This document shows, piece by piece, positions 29,077-37,487 of a stretch of 64,000 nucleotides of DNA. The notes beneath the pieces were generated by a model. The model was not told where the DNA came from. It saw only the letters and a program-made list of their open reading frames with translations, and searched no databases. The translations under genes and the position numbers were made by a program. How positions within the stretch are numbered: position 1 is the first letter of the stretch; every line of letters starts with the position of its first letter. Source of the DNA: Klebsiella indica (GTDB lineage: Bacteria > Pseudomonadota > Gammaproteobacteria > Enterobacterales > Enterobacteriaceae); assembly GCF_005860775.1 (NCBI RefSeq), contig NZ_VCHQ01000024.1, positions 1-64,000 of the forward strand. Direction: 5' to 3'.

Positions 29077-30489
29077 TCATGTCATTGCCACTTTTATCGC
29101 GTTCCCCAATTTTTGCATGACTTCCCGATGTTTCTCATCTGGCGCTAACGCGCAGTTGATGCGCACGCAGTTGCGGTATTTTCCTGATGCGGAAAAGAGC
29201 GAGCCCGGTGCGACCTGGATTTTCAGGCGACATAACTGTCTGGCGACGCAGACCATATCAACCTGCTCCGGCAATTCTACCCACAGCATAAAGCCGCCTT
29301 TGGGGCGCGTAACGCAGATCCCGCAGGGAAAGTATTCTTGCGCCCAGCAGGTAAATATCTCCATATTACGCTGATAGATCTGACGCATCCGTCGGACATG
29401 GCGGTGATAATGCCCCTCACGAATAAAGGCCGCCGCCGCCAGCTGCGTGGCGGGGACATTGGTGCCGATAACGGCGTATTTCATGTGCAGCAGTTTGTCA
29501 TGATAGCGACCGGGAACGGCCCAACCGACACGCAGACCCGGCGCGACAGATTTGGTTAATGAACTGCACAGAATGACCCGGCCGTCGATGTCCCAGGAGT
29601 GAATAGTGCGTGGACGCGGGTATTCCGTCGCCAGTTCGCCATACACATCGTCCTCAAAAATCACAATATCGTGGCGTTGAGCAAGGGACAGTACCGCTCT
29701 TTTACGGGCCTCCGGCATGATAAATCCCAGCGGATTATTGCAATTGGGGACCAGAATGACGCCTTTGATGGGCCACTGCTCCAGCGCCAGTTCCAGCGCC
29801 TCAATACTGATACCAGTGTCAGAATCGGTGGGGATTTCAATGACTTTTATTCCCAGACCGCGCAACAGCTGCATGGTGCCGTAGTAGGCGGGGGATTCAA
29901 TAGCGACAATGTCTCCCGGCTGACAAACCGTCAACAGCGCCAGTGACATTGCGCTCTGGCTACCGCTGGTGATCACAATATCATCGGCGTCGATGACTGA
30001 ACCGCTATCCAGCATCAGGCGGGCAATTTGTTGACGCAGTTCCCGGCTGCCGGGGAGTTGGTCGTAGCCCAGCACCGACTTCAGATTATGCTGCGCCACC
30101 CGGCTAAGCTCGCGCCAGAGCGGTTTCAGGCTGGGTTGACTGACATCCGGAATACCGCTACTGAACGGGACAATCGAGCTATCGTGATGGCCCTCAAGCA
30201 TATCCAGCACCTGATCCCATTGCGTAATTTCTACCGGGCGCTGTACCGGACGTGACATGGGAGGGACTGGCGGCTGCGCTTTCCGCGGCGCGACAAAGTA
30301 GCCCGATCGCGGCTGCGGCGTAATGAGCTGCCGCATTTCCAGGGTCTGATACGCCTGCTGTACGGTACTGATGCTGACCCCGTGTTGCTGGCTCAGACTC
30401 CGCACCGACGGCAGTTTTTCCCCGTGCCGATACAGCCCTTGCTCAATACGCTCGGCCAGCAGATTAGCCAGATGTTGGTAACGCGTCAC
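29077..30489 (-). CDS. yjiR: MocR-type regulator YjiR (GntR-aminotransferase fusion)
   Basis: This 470-residue protein has an N-terminal GntR winged helix-turn-helix (residues 1-70, SVRSLSQQHGVSISTVQQAY). It is fused to a fold-type I aminotransferase-like domain that binds PLP (Lys in SSLTKSVAPGLRVGW; NPLGF; FEDDVYGEL). It starts with GTG at 30489, MTRYQHL. The length and sequence match E. coli YjiR. It is divergent from yjiS; four copies of an ATCTGTAT motif in the gap are likely binding sites. The effector is unknown. Confidence 0.91.
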   Translation of the reverse strand: MTRYQHLANLLAERIEQGLYRHGEKLPSVRSLSQQHGVSISTVQQAYQTLEMRQLITPQPRSGYFVAPRKAQPPVPPMSRPVQRPVEITQWDQVLDMLEGHHDSSIVPFSSGIPDVSQPSLKPLWRELSRVAQHNLKSVLGYDQLPGSRELRQQIARLMLDSGSVIDADDIVITSGSQSAMSLALLTVCQPGDIVAIESPAYYGTMQLLRGLGIKVIEIPTDSDTGISIEALELALEQWPIKGVILVPNCNNPLGFIMPEARKRAVLSLAQRHDIVIFEDDVYGELATEYPRPRTIHSWDIDGRVILCSSLTKSVAPGLRVGWAVPGRYHDKLLHMKYAVIGTNVPATQLAAAAFIREGHYHRHVRRMRQIYQRNMEIFTCWAQEYFPCGICVTRPKGGFMLWVELPEQVDMVCVARQLCRLKIQVAPGSLFSASGKYRNCVRINCALAPDEKHREVMQKLGNAIKVAMT

Positions 30490-30510
30490 GCTGTATCCCT
30501 CATGGATGTC

Positions 30511-30611
30511 ATACAGATAGAAAAACCAGTACAGATGGCGGGAATTAATCCGGTTCAGGTACCGTTTTAACCAATCTGTATGTTAAATAAAAGTATTTTG
30601 TGAATCTGTAT
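30511..30611. promoter_or_regulatory. four-copy ATCTGTAT motif between yjiR and yjiS
   Basis: The octamer ATCTGTAT occurs at 30574-30581 and 30604-30611. Its reverse complement is at 30511-30518 (ATACAGAT), with one base changed at 30529-30536 (GTACAGAT). The rightmost copy contributes to a TATTAT -10-like sequence upstream of yjiS. MocR regulators bind repeated sites in divergent gaps, so these are candidate YjiR operators. The two leftmost copies overlap or adjoin the yjiR start region. Confidence 0.5.
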
Positions 30612-30669
30612 TATACGGCCTGCAAGCCCTCAGAATGAAGCCTCTGCTAATCATATGGGGAGGTGGCGT

Positions 30670-30834
30670 GTGGAATTTCATGAGAACAAAGCAAAACAGC
30701 CGTTTATCGGTTTTGTGCTGATCTGGCGTGCCTACAAAGCGCGGCGACGGCAGGCACAAACCCGGCGCATCCTGCAATGCATGAGCGATGAGAGATTGAA
30801 AGATATTGGCTTACGGCGGGATCAGGTCGAGTAG
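30670..30834 (+). CDS. yjiS: YjiS small basic protein (DUF1127)
   Basis: This 54-residue protein starts at GTG. It has a basic helix (RAYKARRRQAQTRRIL) and the DUF1127 end MSDERLKDIGLRRDQV. It matches E. coli YjiS in length and in its N-terminal EFHENKAK. It lies divergent from yjiR. DUF1127 proteins in other bacteria bind RNA or act in stress responses; the role here is not known. Confidence 0.85.
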   Translation: MEFHENKAKQPFIGFVLIWRAYKARRRQAQTRRILQCMSDERLKDIGLRRDQVE

Positions 30835-30980
30835 CCATGAGGTCGTTTATAAAGGCTGAACAGGTTGATATCCGGCCTTTTTATATTCATAAAATTTATC
30901 AATTAATGCTTCCTGATAGTTTGTTTCTTGATACTTATCCTGGTAACTATTATTTTCTCTTCAGCTAAGAGGGAAAATAC

Positions 30981-31445
30981 ATGACCGAAGATGATCTGTT
31001 TGCCCGCCGCCCGATGGGGATGCGTATGGCGATGGTGGTGCGCCAGTGGCGAGCCATTATTGATGCCGCTATCACCGATACCGGCCTGACGCAGTCAAGC
31101 TGGACGGTGTTGATGCAACTGCATCAACTGGGTGATAACGTCTCGGTGAGTGAACTGGCGGAGGTACAGGGCATTGAGCTGCCGCCGCTGATGCGTACCC
31201 TTACTCAACTGGAAAATCAAGGTTATCTGGTGCGTTCAACATCGCCATATGATAAGCGCATCCGCCTGCTGACGCTAACGGAAGCAGGGCGCTCCCGGCT
31301 GGTAGAACTGAACCGGGTGATTGAGATCTATCAACATCGGGTCACGCGTACGCTTCCTGAAGCGGAACTCGCCGCTTTCAGCGCCACATTAAATCAAATC
31401 GCCTGCAATCTGCGGTTAATCCGCGAAGAAGACAATCAACACTAA
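30981..31445 (+). CDS. MarR-family transcriptional regulator
   Basis: This 154-residue winged-helix regulator of the SlyA/MarR type has the DNA-binding part VSELAEVQGIELPPLMRTLTQLENQGYLVR followed by the wing SPYDKRIRLLTLTEAG. GAGGGAAAATAC precedes the ATG. It is the first gene of a three-gene unit with an HlyD-type protein and a DUF2955 membrane protein. This is a typical self-regulated efflux operon. Confidence 0.88.
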   Translation: MTEDDLFARRPMGMRMAMVVRQWRAIIDAAITDTGLTQSSWTVLMQLHQLGDNVSVSELAEVQGIELPPLMRTLTQLENQGYLVRSTSPYDKRIRLLTLTEAGRSRLVELNRVIEIYQHRVTRTLPEAELAAFSATLNQIACNLRLIREEDNQH

Positions 31446-31453
31446 AAATTATG

Positions 31454-32518
31454 ATGACCCCAGAACAAAAATTTGCCCGTTGGGTAAGGGTGAGTATTGC
31501 CGCTTTCCTTGCAATATTCACCTGGTTTATCGTTGCCGATATCTGGATCCCGCTGACGCCGGATTCCACCGTGATGCGCGTGGTGACGCCGATCTCTTCG
31601 CGCGTTTCCGGCTATGTCTCTCACGTCTACGTACGCAACAATAGCCAGGTGAAAAAGGGCGACCTGTTGTATGAACTGGACCCAACGCCGTTTATCAATA
31701 AAGTTGAAGCCGCACAGATTGCCTTTGAGCAGGCGAAGCTGAGCAACCAACAGCTGGATGCGCAGATCGCCTCTGCGCGCGCCAACCTGCGCACCGCGCA
31801 ATATACCGCCCGCAACGATAAACTCACGCTTGACCGCTATCAGCGACTGAGCGCAATGCAGAATGTCTCGCAGTCTGATCTGGATAAGGTACGCACGGCC
31901 TGGCAGACCAGCGAGCAGTCGGTGGCGGCGCTGAATGCCAGTATCCAGAACCTGCTGATCCAGCGCGGTGAACGCGACGACAGTCGCAATGTGACACTGC
32001 AAAAATACCGCAATGCGCTGGAGGAGGCGCAACTGAACCTGGAGTGGACAAAGGTGCGGGCGGAAACCGACGGGACGGTGAACAATCTCCAGCTCAACCC
32101 TGGGCTTTACGCCACTGCTGCCACGCCTTTACTGGCGCTGGTCAGTCCTGAGATGGATATTGTTGCTGACTTTCGTGAAAAAAGCCTGCGCCATACCCGT
32201 ATTGGCACGGATGCGGCAGTGGTGTTTGACGCCATGCCGGGCAAAGTGTTTCCTGCGCATGTGACCAGTAGCGATGCCGGGATTCTGGCCGGGCAGGAAG
32301 CGGTTAACGGCCAGTTGTCGCAGCCGGAGCAGTCGACGCGCTGGGTACGCGATGCCCAACGGATGCGTATTCATGTGGCATTGAACGAGCCGCTGGAGAC
32401 CACCCTGCCGACCGGGGCGCGCGCTACGGTGCAGTTGTATAACAGCGAAGGGCCGTTTGCCCGCACCTTTGCCGGGGTGCAAATTCACCTCGTTAGCTGG
32501 TTGCATTATGTTTATTAA
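31454..32518 (+). CDS. HlyD/EmrA-type membrane fusion protein
   Basis: This 354-residue periplasmic adaptor has one N-terminal helix (about residues 12-32), a lipoyl-type segment (ISSRVSGYVSHVYV) and a coiled coil (about 75-165). It returns through WTKVRAETDGTV. It resembles AaeA/EmrA adaptors. It starts 8 nt after the marR stop; ATG 31451 is an alternative start. It overlaps the next gene by 11 nt and should work with it as an exporter. Confidence 0.86.
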   Translation: MTPEQKFARWVRVSIAAFLAIFTWFIVADIWIPLTPDSTVMRVVTPISSRVSGYVSHVYVRNNSQVKKGDLLYELDPTPFINKVEAAQIAFEQAKLSNQQLDAQIASARANLRTAQYTARNDKLTLDRYQRLSAMQNVSQSDLDKVRTAWQTSEQSVAALNASIQNLLIQRGERDDSRNVTLQKYRNALEEAQLNLEWTKVRAETDGTVNNLQLNPGLYATAATPLLALVSPEMDIVADFREKSLRHTRIGTDAAVVFDAMPGKVFPAHVTSSDAGILAGQEAVNGQLSQPEQSTRWVRDAQRMRIHVALNEPLETTLPTGARATVQLYNSEGPFARTFAGVQIHLVSWLHYVY

Positions 32519-33590
32519 CTTGCTGGCGTCGATCAACACCCTGGCCCGTGTATTCAACTCGCATGATAATGTGGCCTACACCGCCAATGATTTTCGCCAG
32601 ACCGTGCGTATTTCCGTTGCCGGGACGATAGCGCTGAGCATTTCGACCTTCTACAACGTGCAGTACGGCGTGTTCTTTGTGGTTTATCCGCTGATGCTGC
32701 TGTCGCTGGTGCCGGTGTTTAATCGCCATGTGGCGAGACAGTTTGTATTCAGCGCGGCGGTGAACTGTGTCGAAATGGTGTTGATTGTCGGCTATCTCTC
32801 GCAGTGGCCGGTCATTATGACGCTGGTGGTGTTTGGTTTGTACGTGATGCGCTTTCGTTTTATGAGCAAGGGGCCGCTGTTTTTACTCGGAGCGATGGGA
32901 GTGGTGTGCCAGAGCACGATGCTCAACTTTATGAGTTACCCCACCACCAACTGGCATACGCTGATGTTCTCCAATATGGAAGCCTGCGTGATGGCGGTAG
33001 CCCTGAGCGCGCTGCTGCATTATCTGATCCCCGATGTCGAACCGCGTCAGCCGCCGCCGCGTATTGAGAAAGATGATGCCCGGATTCGCCATGAGTCGCT
33101 GCTTTCCGGCACCGTGGCGACGATGATCTTTGTGATCTTTCAGATCTGCGATTTGAGCGATTCGTTGTCGGCGCTGATGGCGGGTATTTTGATTCTGTTT
33201 CCGATGCATTATCGCGGGGCGGTGTTAAGTTCTCTCTGGCGCGTGGTCGGCGTGGTCTTGGCCTGTCTCTATATTCTGCTGGTGCAGCTGCTCATTTATG
33301 ACTTCAGCAACCATATGCTGCTGATGATGCCGCTGATCGGTCTCGGGCTGGCCTTTAGCGCTCGTCTGCATGTGATGGAAAAGGTCGGCGCGGGCGTCGG
33401 TTTTGCCAGTATCACCACCATCGGGATTATGTTCGGCCAGAACCTGCACCCGGACAGCGATCTGGTTTTCAGCGATCTGTACCGCATCACTTCAGTCACC
33501 GTCGCGCTGGTAGCGACGCTGACGATGGTGTTCCTGGTCCACCGCATCCTCAACTGCTTTGCCGCGACGCGGTTTGTGATTACTGAGTGA
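32508..33590 (+). CDS. DUF2955 inner-membrane transporter subunit
   Basis: This 360-residue membrane protein has two blocks of hydrophobic helices, at about residues 30-150 and 200-345. This layout is like the FUSC/AaeB-type aromatic acid exporters but shorter. It is the inner-membrane partner of the HlyD-type protein whose end it overlaps. The start is ATG 32508. Together with the MarR regulator it forms a probable efflux operon for an aromatic or antimicrobial compound. Confidence 0.83.
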   Translation: MFINLLASINTLARVFNSHDNVAYTANDFRQTVRISVAGTIALSISTFYNVQYGVFFVVYPLMLLSLVPVFNRHVARQFVFSAAVNCVEMVLIVGYLSQWPVIMTLVVFGLYVMRFRFMSKGPLFLLGAMGVVCQSTMLNFMSYPTTNWHTLMFSNMEACVMAVALSALLHYLIPDVEPRQPPPRIEKDDARIRHESLLSGTVATMIFVIFQICDLSDSLSALMAGILILFPMHYRGAVLSSLWRVVGVVLACLYILLVQLLIYDFSNHMLLMMPLIGLGLAFSARLHVMEKVGAGVGFASITTIGIMFGQNLHPDSDLVFSDLYRITSVTVALVATLTMVFLVHRILNCFAATRFVITE

Positions 33591-33605
33591 GTGGGGGGAG
33601 TGAGT

Positions 33606-33676
33606 GCCGGATGGCGGCTTCGCCTTATCCGGCCTGTGTCGTTGATTTGTAGGTCCGGTAAGCGCCACCGGACAAT
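33606..33676. repeat. REP/BIME element
   Basis: GCCGGATGGCGGCTTCGCC-TTATCCGGC is a standard REP palindrome. A second, inverted unit (GGTCCGGTAAGCGCCACCGG) follows at 33651-33672. It lies between the convergent DUF2955 and yjiA genes, where REP elements often protect message ends. Confidence 0.88.
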
Positions 33677-33688
33677 CCAGAATAAGGG

Positions 33689-34645
33689 TTACTTCTTCAA
33701 CCCCGCAAATGCGGCTCTGATCTCATCTTCCGGCAACTGAATGCCGATAAACACCAGCGTGCTGTGCGGTTGTTCGTCGCCCCACGGGCGGTCCCAGTCG
33801 GCGCTGTAAAGGCGCTGGACGCCCTGGAACAGCAGGCGGTTCGGTTCGCCGTCAATCCACAGCATGCCTTTGTAGCGCAGAAGTTTCTCCGCCGATTCCA
33901 GCAGCAGGTTTTCCATCACTCGCGACACGTCGCTGATATCCACCGGATAATCCAGTTCCACCACAACCGATGAAACATCGTTTTGCTTATCGGCGATAAA
34001 GTGAAAACGCGGTTTGCTGCTAACCACGTTCTCTTCCAGCATAAAGCCGCTGGTGTCGAACAACAGGGAGAGGTCGATATCGCCGTGCGTGACGGTGTAA
34101 ATCGGGGCACGGGCGTTGATACGCGCTAAACGCTCACACAGTTTTTCGCTTTCGCCTGCCACGTCGGTTTTGGTTAGCAGAATGCGATCGGCATAGCCGA
34201 TCTGCGACTGGGCGATGGTGAACTGATTCATCTGCTGGTCGGCATGTACCGCATCAACTAAGGCAATGACGCCGTCCAGCAGGTAACGTTCGCACAGCAC
34301 TTCATGGGAGAAAAAGGTCTGAATAATCGGGCCGGGGTCGGCCATGCCGGTGCACTCAATTACCAGCCGGTCAAAATGGATGTTGCCCTGGTCGAGGTTG
34401 TCGAGCAGGTCTAACAAGGCATCTTCCAGTTCATTGGAGCGGGTACAGCAGATGCAGCCGTTGGTCAGGGTTTTGATCTGGGTGGCGCGATCGCCGATGA
34501 GCTGATCGTCAACAGCAACCTCGCCAAATTCGTTTTCGATAACGGCGATTTTAAAACCGTGCTGTTCGTTGAGAATATGGCGTAGTAGGGTGGTTTTCCC
34601 CGCGCCAAGAAACCCGGTCAGCAGGGTCACTGCAATCGGTGTCAT
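33689..34645 (-). CDS. yjiA: G3E GTPase / metal chaperone YjiA
   Basis: This 318-residue P-loop GTPase of the CobW/YjiA group has Walker A GFLGAGKTT, the metal-binding NGCICC motif, the switch region and LLTKTDV as the guanine-specificity motif. It is nearly identical to E. coli YjiA, which binds zinc and other metals. GGAGG before ATG 34645 fixes the start; an ATG four codons earlier is not needed. It is downstream of yjiX and btsT on the same strand. Confidence 0.94.
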   Translation of the reverse strand: MTPIAVTLLTGFLGAGKTTLLRHILNEQHGFKIAVIENEFGEVAVDDQLIGDRATQIKTLTNGCICCTRSNELEDALLDLLDNLDQGNIHFDRLVIECTGMADPGPIIQTFFSHEVLCERYLLDGVIALVDAVHADQQMNQFTIAQSQIGYADRILLTKTDVAGESEKLCERLARINARAPIYTVTHGDIDLSLLFDTSGFMLEENVVSSKPRFHFIADKQNDVSSVVVELDYPVDISDVSRVMENLLLESAEKLLRYKGMLWIDGEPNRLLFQGVQRLYSADWDRPWGDEQPHSTLVFIGIQLPEDEIRAAFAGLKK

Positions 34646-34656
34646 GTTTGCCTCCA

Positions 34657-34860
34657 TTAACAGCAGCGCATACCGCCTTTGCCATCGCCACCGTAGCGGG
34701 CTAGCTGGCGTTCGCGAAAGAATTCATCGTAGGTCATATACGGCTTGTCCGGATGGTTGGTCTGCATATGCTCGACGTAGTTGTCATAATCCGGAATGCC
34801 AATCAGCATTTTCGCCGCCTGGCCGAGATATTTTTTTGCCTGACCTAAGTTACCAAACAT
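34657..34860 (-). CDS. yjiX: YjiX (YbdD/YjiX family small protein)
   Basis: This 67-residue protein has the family signature [15 protein letters not shown] and [21 protein letters not shown] and ends in RCC. It always follows CstA-type pyruvate transporters, here btsT. It probably assists that transporter. A BIME lies between the two genes. Confidence 0.93.
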   Translation of the reverse strand: MFGNLGQAKKYLGQAAKMLIGIPDYDNYVEHMQTNHPDKPYMTYDEFFRERQLARYGGDGKGGMRCC

Positions 34861-34883
34861 TTTGCCGTCCCGTTAATGAATAA

Positions 34884-34962
34884 AGCCGGATGGCGGCTTT
34901 CGCCTTACCCGGCCTACGTTAACTGCATTTTGTAGGCCGGATAAGCGTAGCGCCATCCGGCA
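34884..34962. repeat. BIME (two REP units) between yjiX and btsT
   Basis: Two REP palindromes in inverted orientation lie at 34884-34912 (GCCGGATGGCGGC, then GCCTTACCCGGC) and 34934-34961 (GGCCGGATAAGCG, then CGCCATCCGGC). Their position between btsT and yjiX suggests differential message stability within the operon. Confidence 0.9.
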
Positions 34963-34972
34963 TCAGGTTTAG

Positions 34973-37123
34973 TTAGTGATGTGAAGAGGTCTCCACACCG
35001 CCTTCCGGTACCGGCACGTACGGGGTCTCTTTATCGGTGCGCACTTTATTGTTGCGCACGTTGAGCCAGGTTTTGATGCCGTAGAAGATGATGCTGTAGA
35101 CCACCACCAGGAACAGAATGCTAAGACCGGCGTTGGTGTAATTGTTCACCACGATATGGTTCATGTTGGCAATCTGCTGTGCGGTCAGTTCACCGCCGGA
35201 AGCAATCTTCTCTTTGTACTGCTGGGCCATGTAGAAGAAGCCTTCCATCTGCGGGTTGGTGCTGAACAGTTTCAGACCCAGTGCCCAGGTGGTGCACAGC
35301 AGCAGCCATACGGCGGGGATGACGGTAACCCAGATGTATTTGGTGCGCTGCATTTTGACCAGCACCACGGTGCCAAGCACCAGCGCCACGGCGGCCAGCA
35401 TCTGGTTAGAGATACCGAACAGCGGCCACAGGCTCTTCACGCCGCCCAGCGGGTCGACCACGCCCTGATACAGGAGATATCCCCACAGACCGACGCAACC
35501 CGCAGTACCGATGACGCCAGCAACCAGAGAATCGGTTTTCTTGAGGAACGGCACGAAGTTGCCCAGCAGATCCTGGAGCATAAAGCGGCCTGCGCGGGTA
35601 CCGGCATCCAGTGCGGTGAGGATAAACAGCGCTTCAAACAGAATACCGAAGTGGTACCAGAAGCCCATATCCGCCATCGGAACAATTTTGTGGAACACAT
35701 GAGCAATACCGACCGCCAGGGTTGGCGCGCCGCCTGCGCGGTTCAGTACCGACGGTTCGCCGATATCTTTCGCGGTTTGCAGGATCTGTTCAGGCGAAAT
35801 CACAAAGCCCCAGGAACTGACGGTTGCTGCGGCGTGCGCGGTCACATCCTTCAGTTGCGCGGCAATCATCGCGGCGTTCTCACCGCCCATTTCATGCAGG
35901 TTTGGCATGGTGATGCCAAGGCCAGCAGGTGGGGTATTCATCGCGAAGTAGAGGCCCGGCTCGATAATTGATGCCGCCACCAGCGCCATCACCGCTACAA
36001 AGGACTCCATCAGCATCGCGCCGTAGCCGATAAAGCGGGCGTCGGTTTCGTTAGCCAGCAGCTTCGGCGTCGTACCGGAAGAGATAAGGGCGTGGAAGCC
36101 GGAGACCGCGCCGCAGGCGATAGTGATAAACAGGAACGGGAACAGCGCGCCTTTCCACAGCGGGCCGGTGCCATCGATATACTGGGTCACGGCCGGCATT
36201 TTCAGATCCGGATTGAGAATCACGATACCCAGCGCCAGGCCGACGATAACGCCGATTTTCAGGAAGGTCGCCAGGTAGTCGCGCGGCGCCAGAATCAGCC
36301 ATACCGGCAGCAGTGCGGAAATAAAGGCGTAGCCAATCAGGGTAAAGGTGATGGTGGTGTCTTTAAAGGTCAGCGCCGGGCCCCAGTACGGGTCGTGCGC
36401 AATGATGCCGCCGAACCAGATGGATGCAACCAGCAGAACGATACCGATAACCGACACTTCACCCACCCGGCCCGGGCGCAGGAAGCGCATGTAGATACCC
36501 ATAAACAGGGCGATCGGTACGGTCGAGCAGACCGTGAACACGCCCCACGGGCTTTCCGCCAGCGCTTTTACGACAATCAATGCCAGCACGGCGAGGATGA
36601 TGATCATAATCAGGAAGCAGCCGAACAGGGCAATGGAACCCGGTACCGGCCCCATCTCTTGCTTGATCATTTCCCCCAGCGAAGCGCCGTTACGACGCGA
36701 GGAGATAAACAGCACCATAAAGTCCTGTACCGCCCCCGCCAGCACGACGCCCGCCAGCAGCCACAGAGTGCCCGGCAGGTAGCCCATCTGCGCGGCGAGA
36801 ACCGGGCCTACCAGCGGACCGGCACCGGCAATAGCGGCAAAGTGGTGGCCGAAGAGCACGTAGCGGTTAGTCGGTACGTAGTTCAGGCCATCGTTGTTAA
36901 TGACCGCCGGCGTGGCGCGCGTGGGGTCGAGCTTCATCACCTTTTGCGCGATGTACAGGCTGTAGTAACGATAGGCGACAAGGTAGACGGAAACCGATGC
37001 CACTACGATCCACAGGGCACTAACGTGCTCGCCGCGGCGCAGGGCGATGACTGAGAGGCAAAATGCCCCGATGATTCCAAGAATCACCCAGGGTATGTGC
37101 TTGAATAACTTTTTAGTATCCAT
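34973..37123 (-). CDS. btsT: pyruvate/proton symporter BtsT (YjiY)
   Basis: This 716-residue CstA-family carrier imports pyruvate with protons in E. coli. It has about 17-18 helices. Signature parts are YFGHHFAAIAGAGPLVGPVLAA (here VLFGHHFAAIAGAGPLVGP) and the CstA C-terminal region with FYGIKTWLNVRN. AGGTTTTACT precedes the ATG. In E. coli btsT is activated by the BtsS/BtsR two-component system and CRP. Matching sites are seen upstream. The operon is btsT-yjiX-yjiA. Confidence 0.95.
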   Translation of the reverse strand: MDTKKLFKHIPWVILGIIGAFCLSVIALRRGEHVSALWIVVASVSVYLVAYRYYSLYIAQKVMKLDPTRATPAVINNDGLNYVPTNRYVLFGHHFAAIAGAGPLVGPVLAAQMGYLPGTLWLLAGVVLAGAVQDFMVLFISSRRNGASLGEMIKQEMGPVPGSIALFGCFLIMIIILAVLALIVVKALAESPWGVFTVCSTVPIALFMGIYMRFLRPGRVGEVSVIGIVLLVASIWFGGIIAHDPYWGPALTFKDTTITFTLIGYAFISALLPVWLILAPRDYLATFLKIGVIVGLALGIVILNPDLKMPAVTQYIDGTGPLWKGALFPFLFITIACGAVSGFHALISSGTTPKLLANETDARFIGYGAMLMESFVAVMALVAASIIEPGLYFAMNTPPAGLGITMPNLHEMGGENAAMIAAQLKDVTAHAAATVSSWGFVISPEQILQTAKDIGEPSVLNRAGGAPTLAVGIAHVFHKIVPMADMGFWYHFGILFEALFILTALDAGTRAGRFMLQDLLGNFVPFLKKTDSLVAGVIGTAGCVGLWGYLLYQGVVDPLGGVKSLWPLFGISNQMLAAVALVLGTVVLVKMQRTKYIWVTVIPAVWLLLCTTWALGLKLFSTNPQMEGFFYMAQQYKEKIASGGELTAQQIANMNHIVVNNYTNAGLSILFLVVVYSIIFYGIKTWLNVRNNKVRTDKETPYVPVPEGGVETSSHH

Positions 37124-37264
37124 AGTAAAACCTGGCTTAATTAGATGAGTAATAGGCCGAAGCCGTCTGGTTCTGGGTTTAAGTTAGGGGTTGAGGAGAT
37201 ATTGACTCGCTATGCTGGAGACGATCTTGCCAGAACTTCATATGCGTAAAGTTGGGTAAATCTG

Positions 37265-37312
37265 CGAGTGGTTATATGCGGGGTTAAGCGGTCACTTGCC
37301 GGAGTAAGCGGT
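37265..37312 (-). promoter_or_regulatory. BtsR-type repeats, 20-bp spacing
   Basis: On the minus strand, ACCGCTTA occurs at 37305-37312 and 37285-37292. ACCACTCG follows at 37265-37272. All three are exactly 20 bp apart. They fit ACC(G/A)CT(C/T)A, the motif I recall for the LytTR-type regulator BtsR (YehT) in front of yjiY in E. coli, where two copies are described. A third, weaker copy here is unusual. Confidence 0.65.
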
Positions 37313-37340
37313 TGGGTATAAGGCCGACGGGTGGTAGATA

Positions 37341-37356
37341 TGTGATTGAGATCACA
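37341..37356. promoter_or_regulatory. CRP-cAMP site upstream of btsT
   Basis: TGTGATTGAGATCACA is a perfect CRP dyad (TGTGA, 6 bp, TCACA), about 220 bp before the btsT start codon. E. coli yjiY depends on CRP, which supports the call. Confidence 0.8.
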
Positions 37357-37487
37357 ACAAATTTTGACGCGAATGAAATAACTATTTTCATTTTTTAGTA
37401 ATGACGCCAGTGAAGTCTTTACTCAGGAAACTCTGAACCAGAGACTGGAAGAGAAGTCCCCCTGCTTGTATAGGGGGACGAATGATA

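Larger units (their letters stand above)
37124..37487. other. regulatory region upstream of btsT
   Basis: This 364-bp gap lies between btsT and the downstream end of an MFS gene on the same strand. It holds BtsR-type repeats, a CRP site (separate entries), and nothing coding. On the minus strand, GTCCCCCTATACAAGCAGGGGGAC near 37456-37480 is a strong hairpin that probably ends the MFS transcript. Confidence 0.6.

Noticed and set aside
36092-37054. A 320-codon plus-strand frame opposite btsT
   Set aside because: The composition (RQQ, DNDN, HHH) is that of the complement of membrane-protein codons. BtsT is certain.
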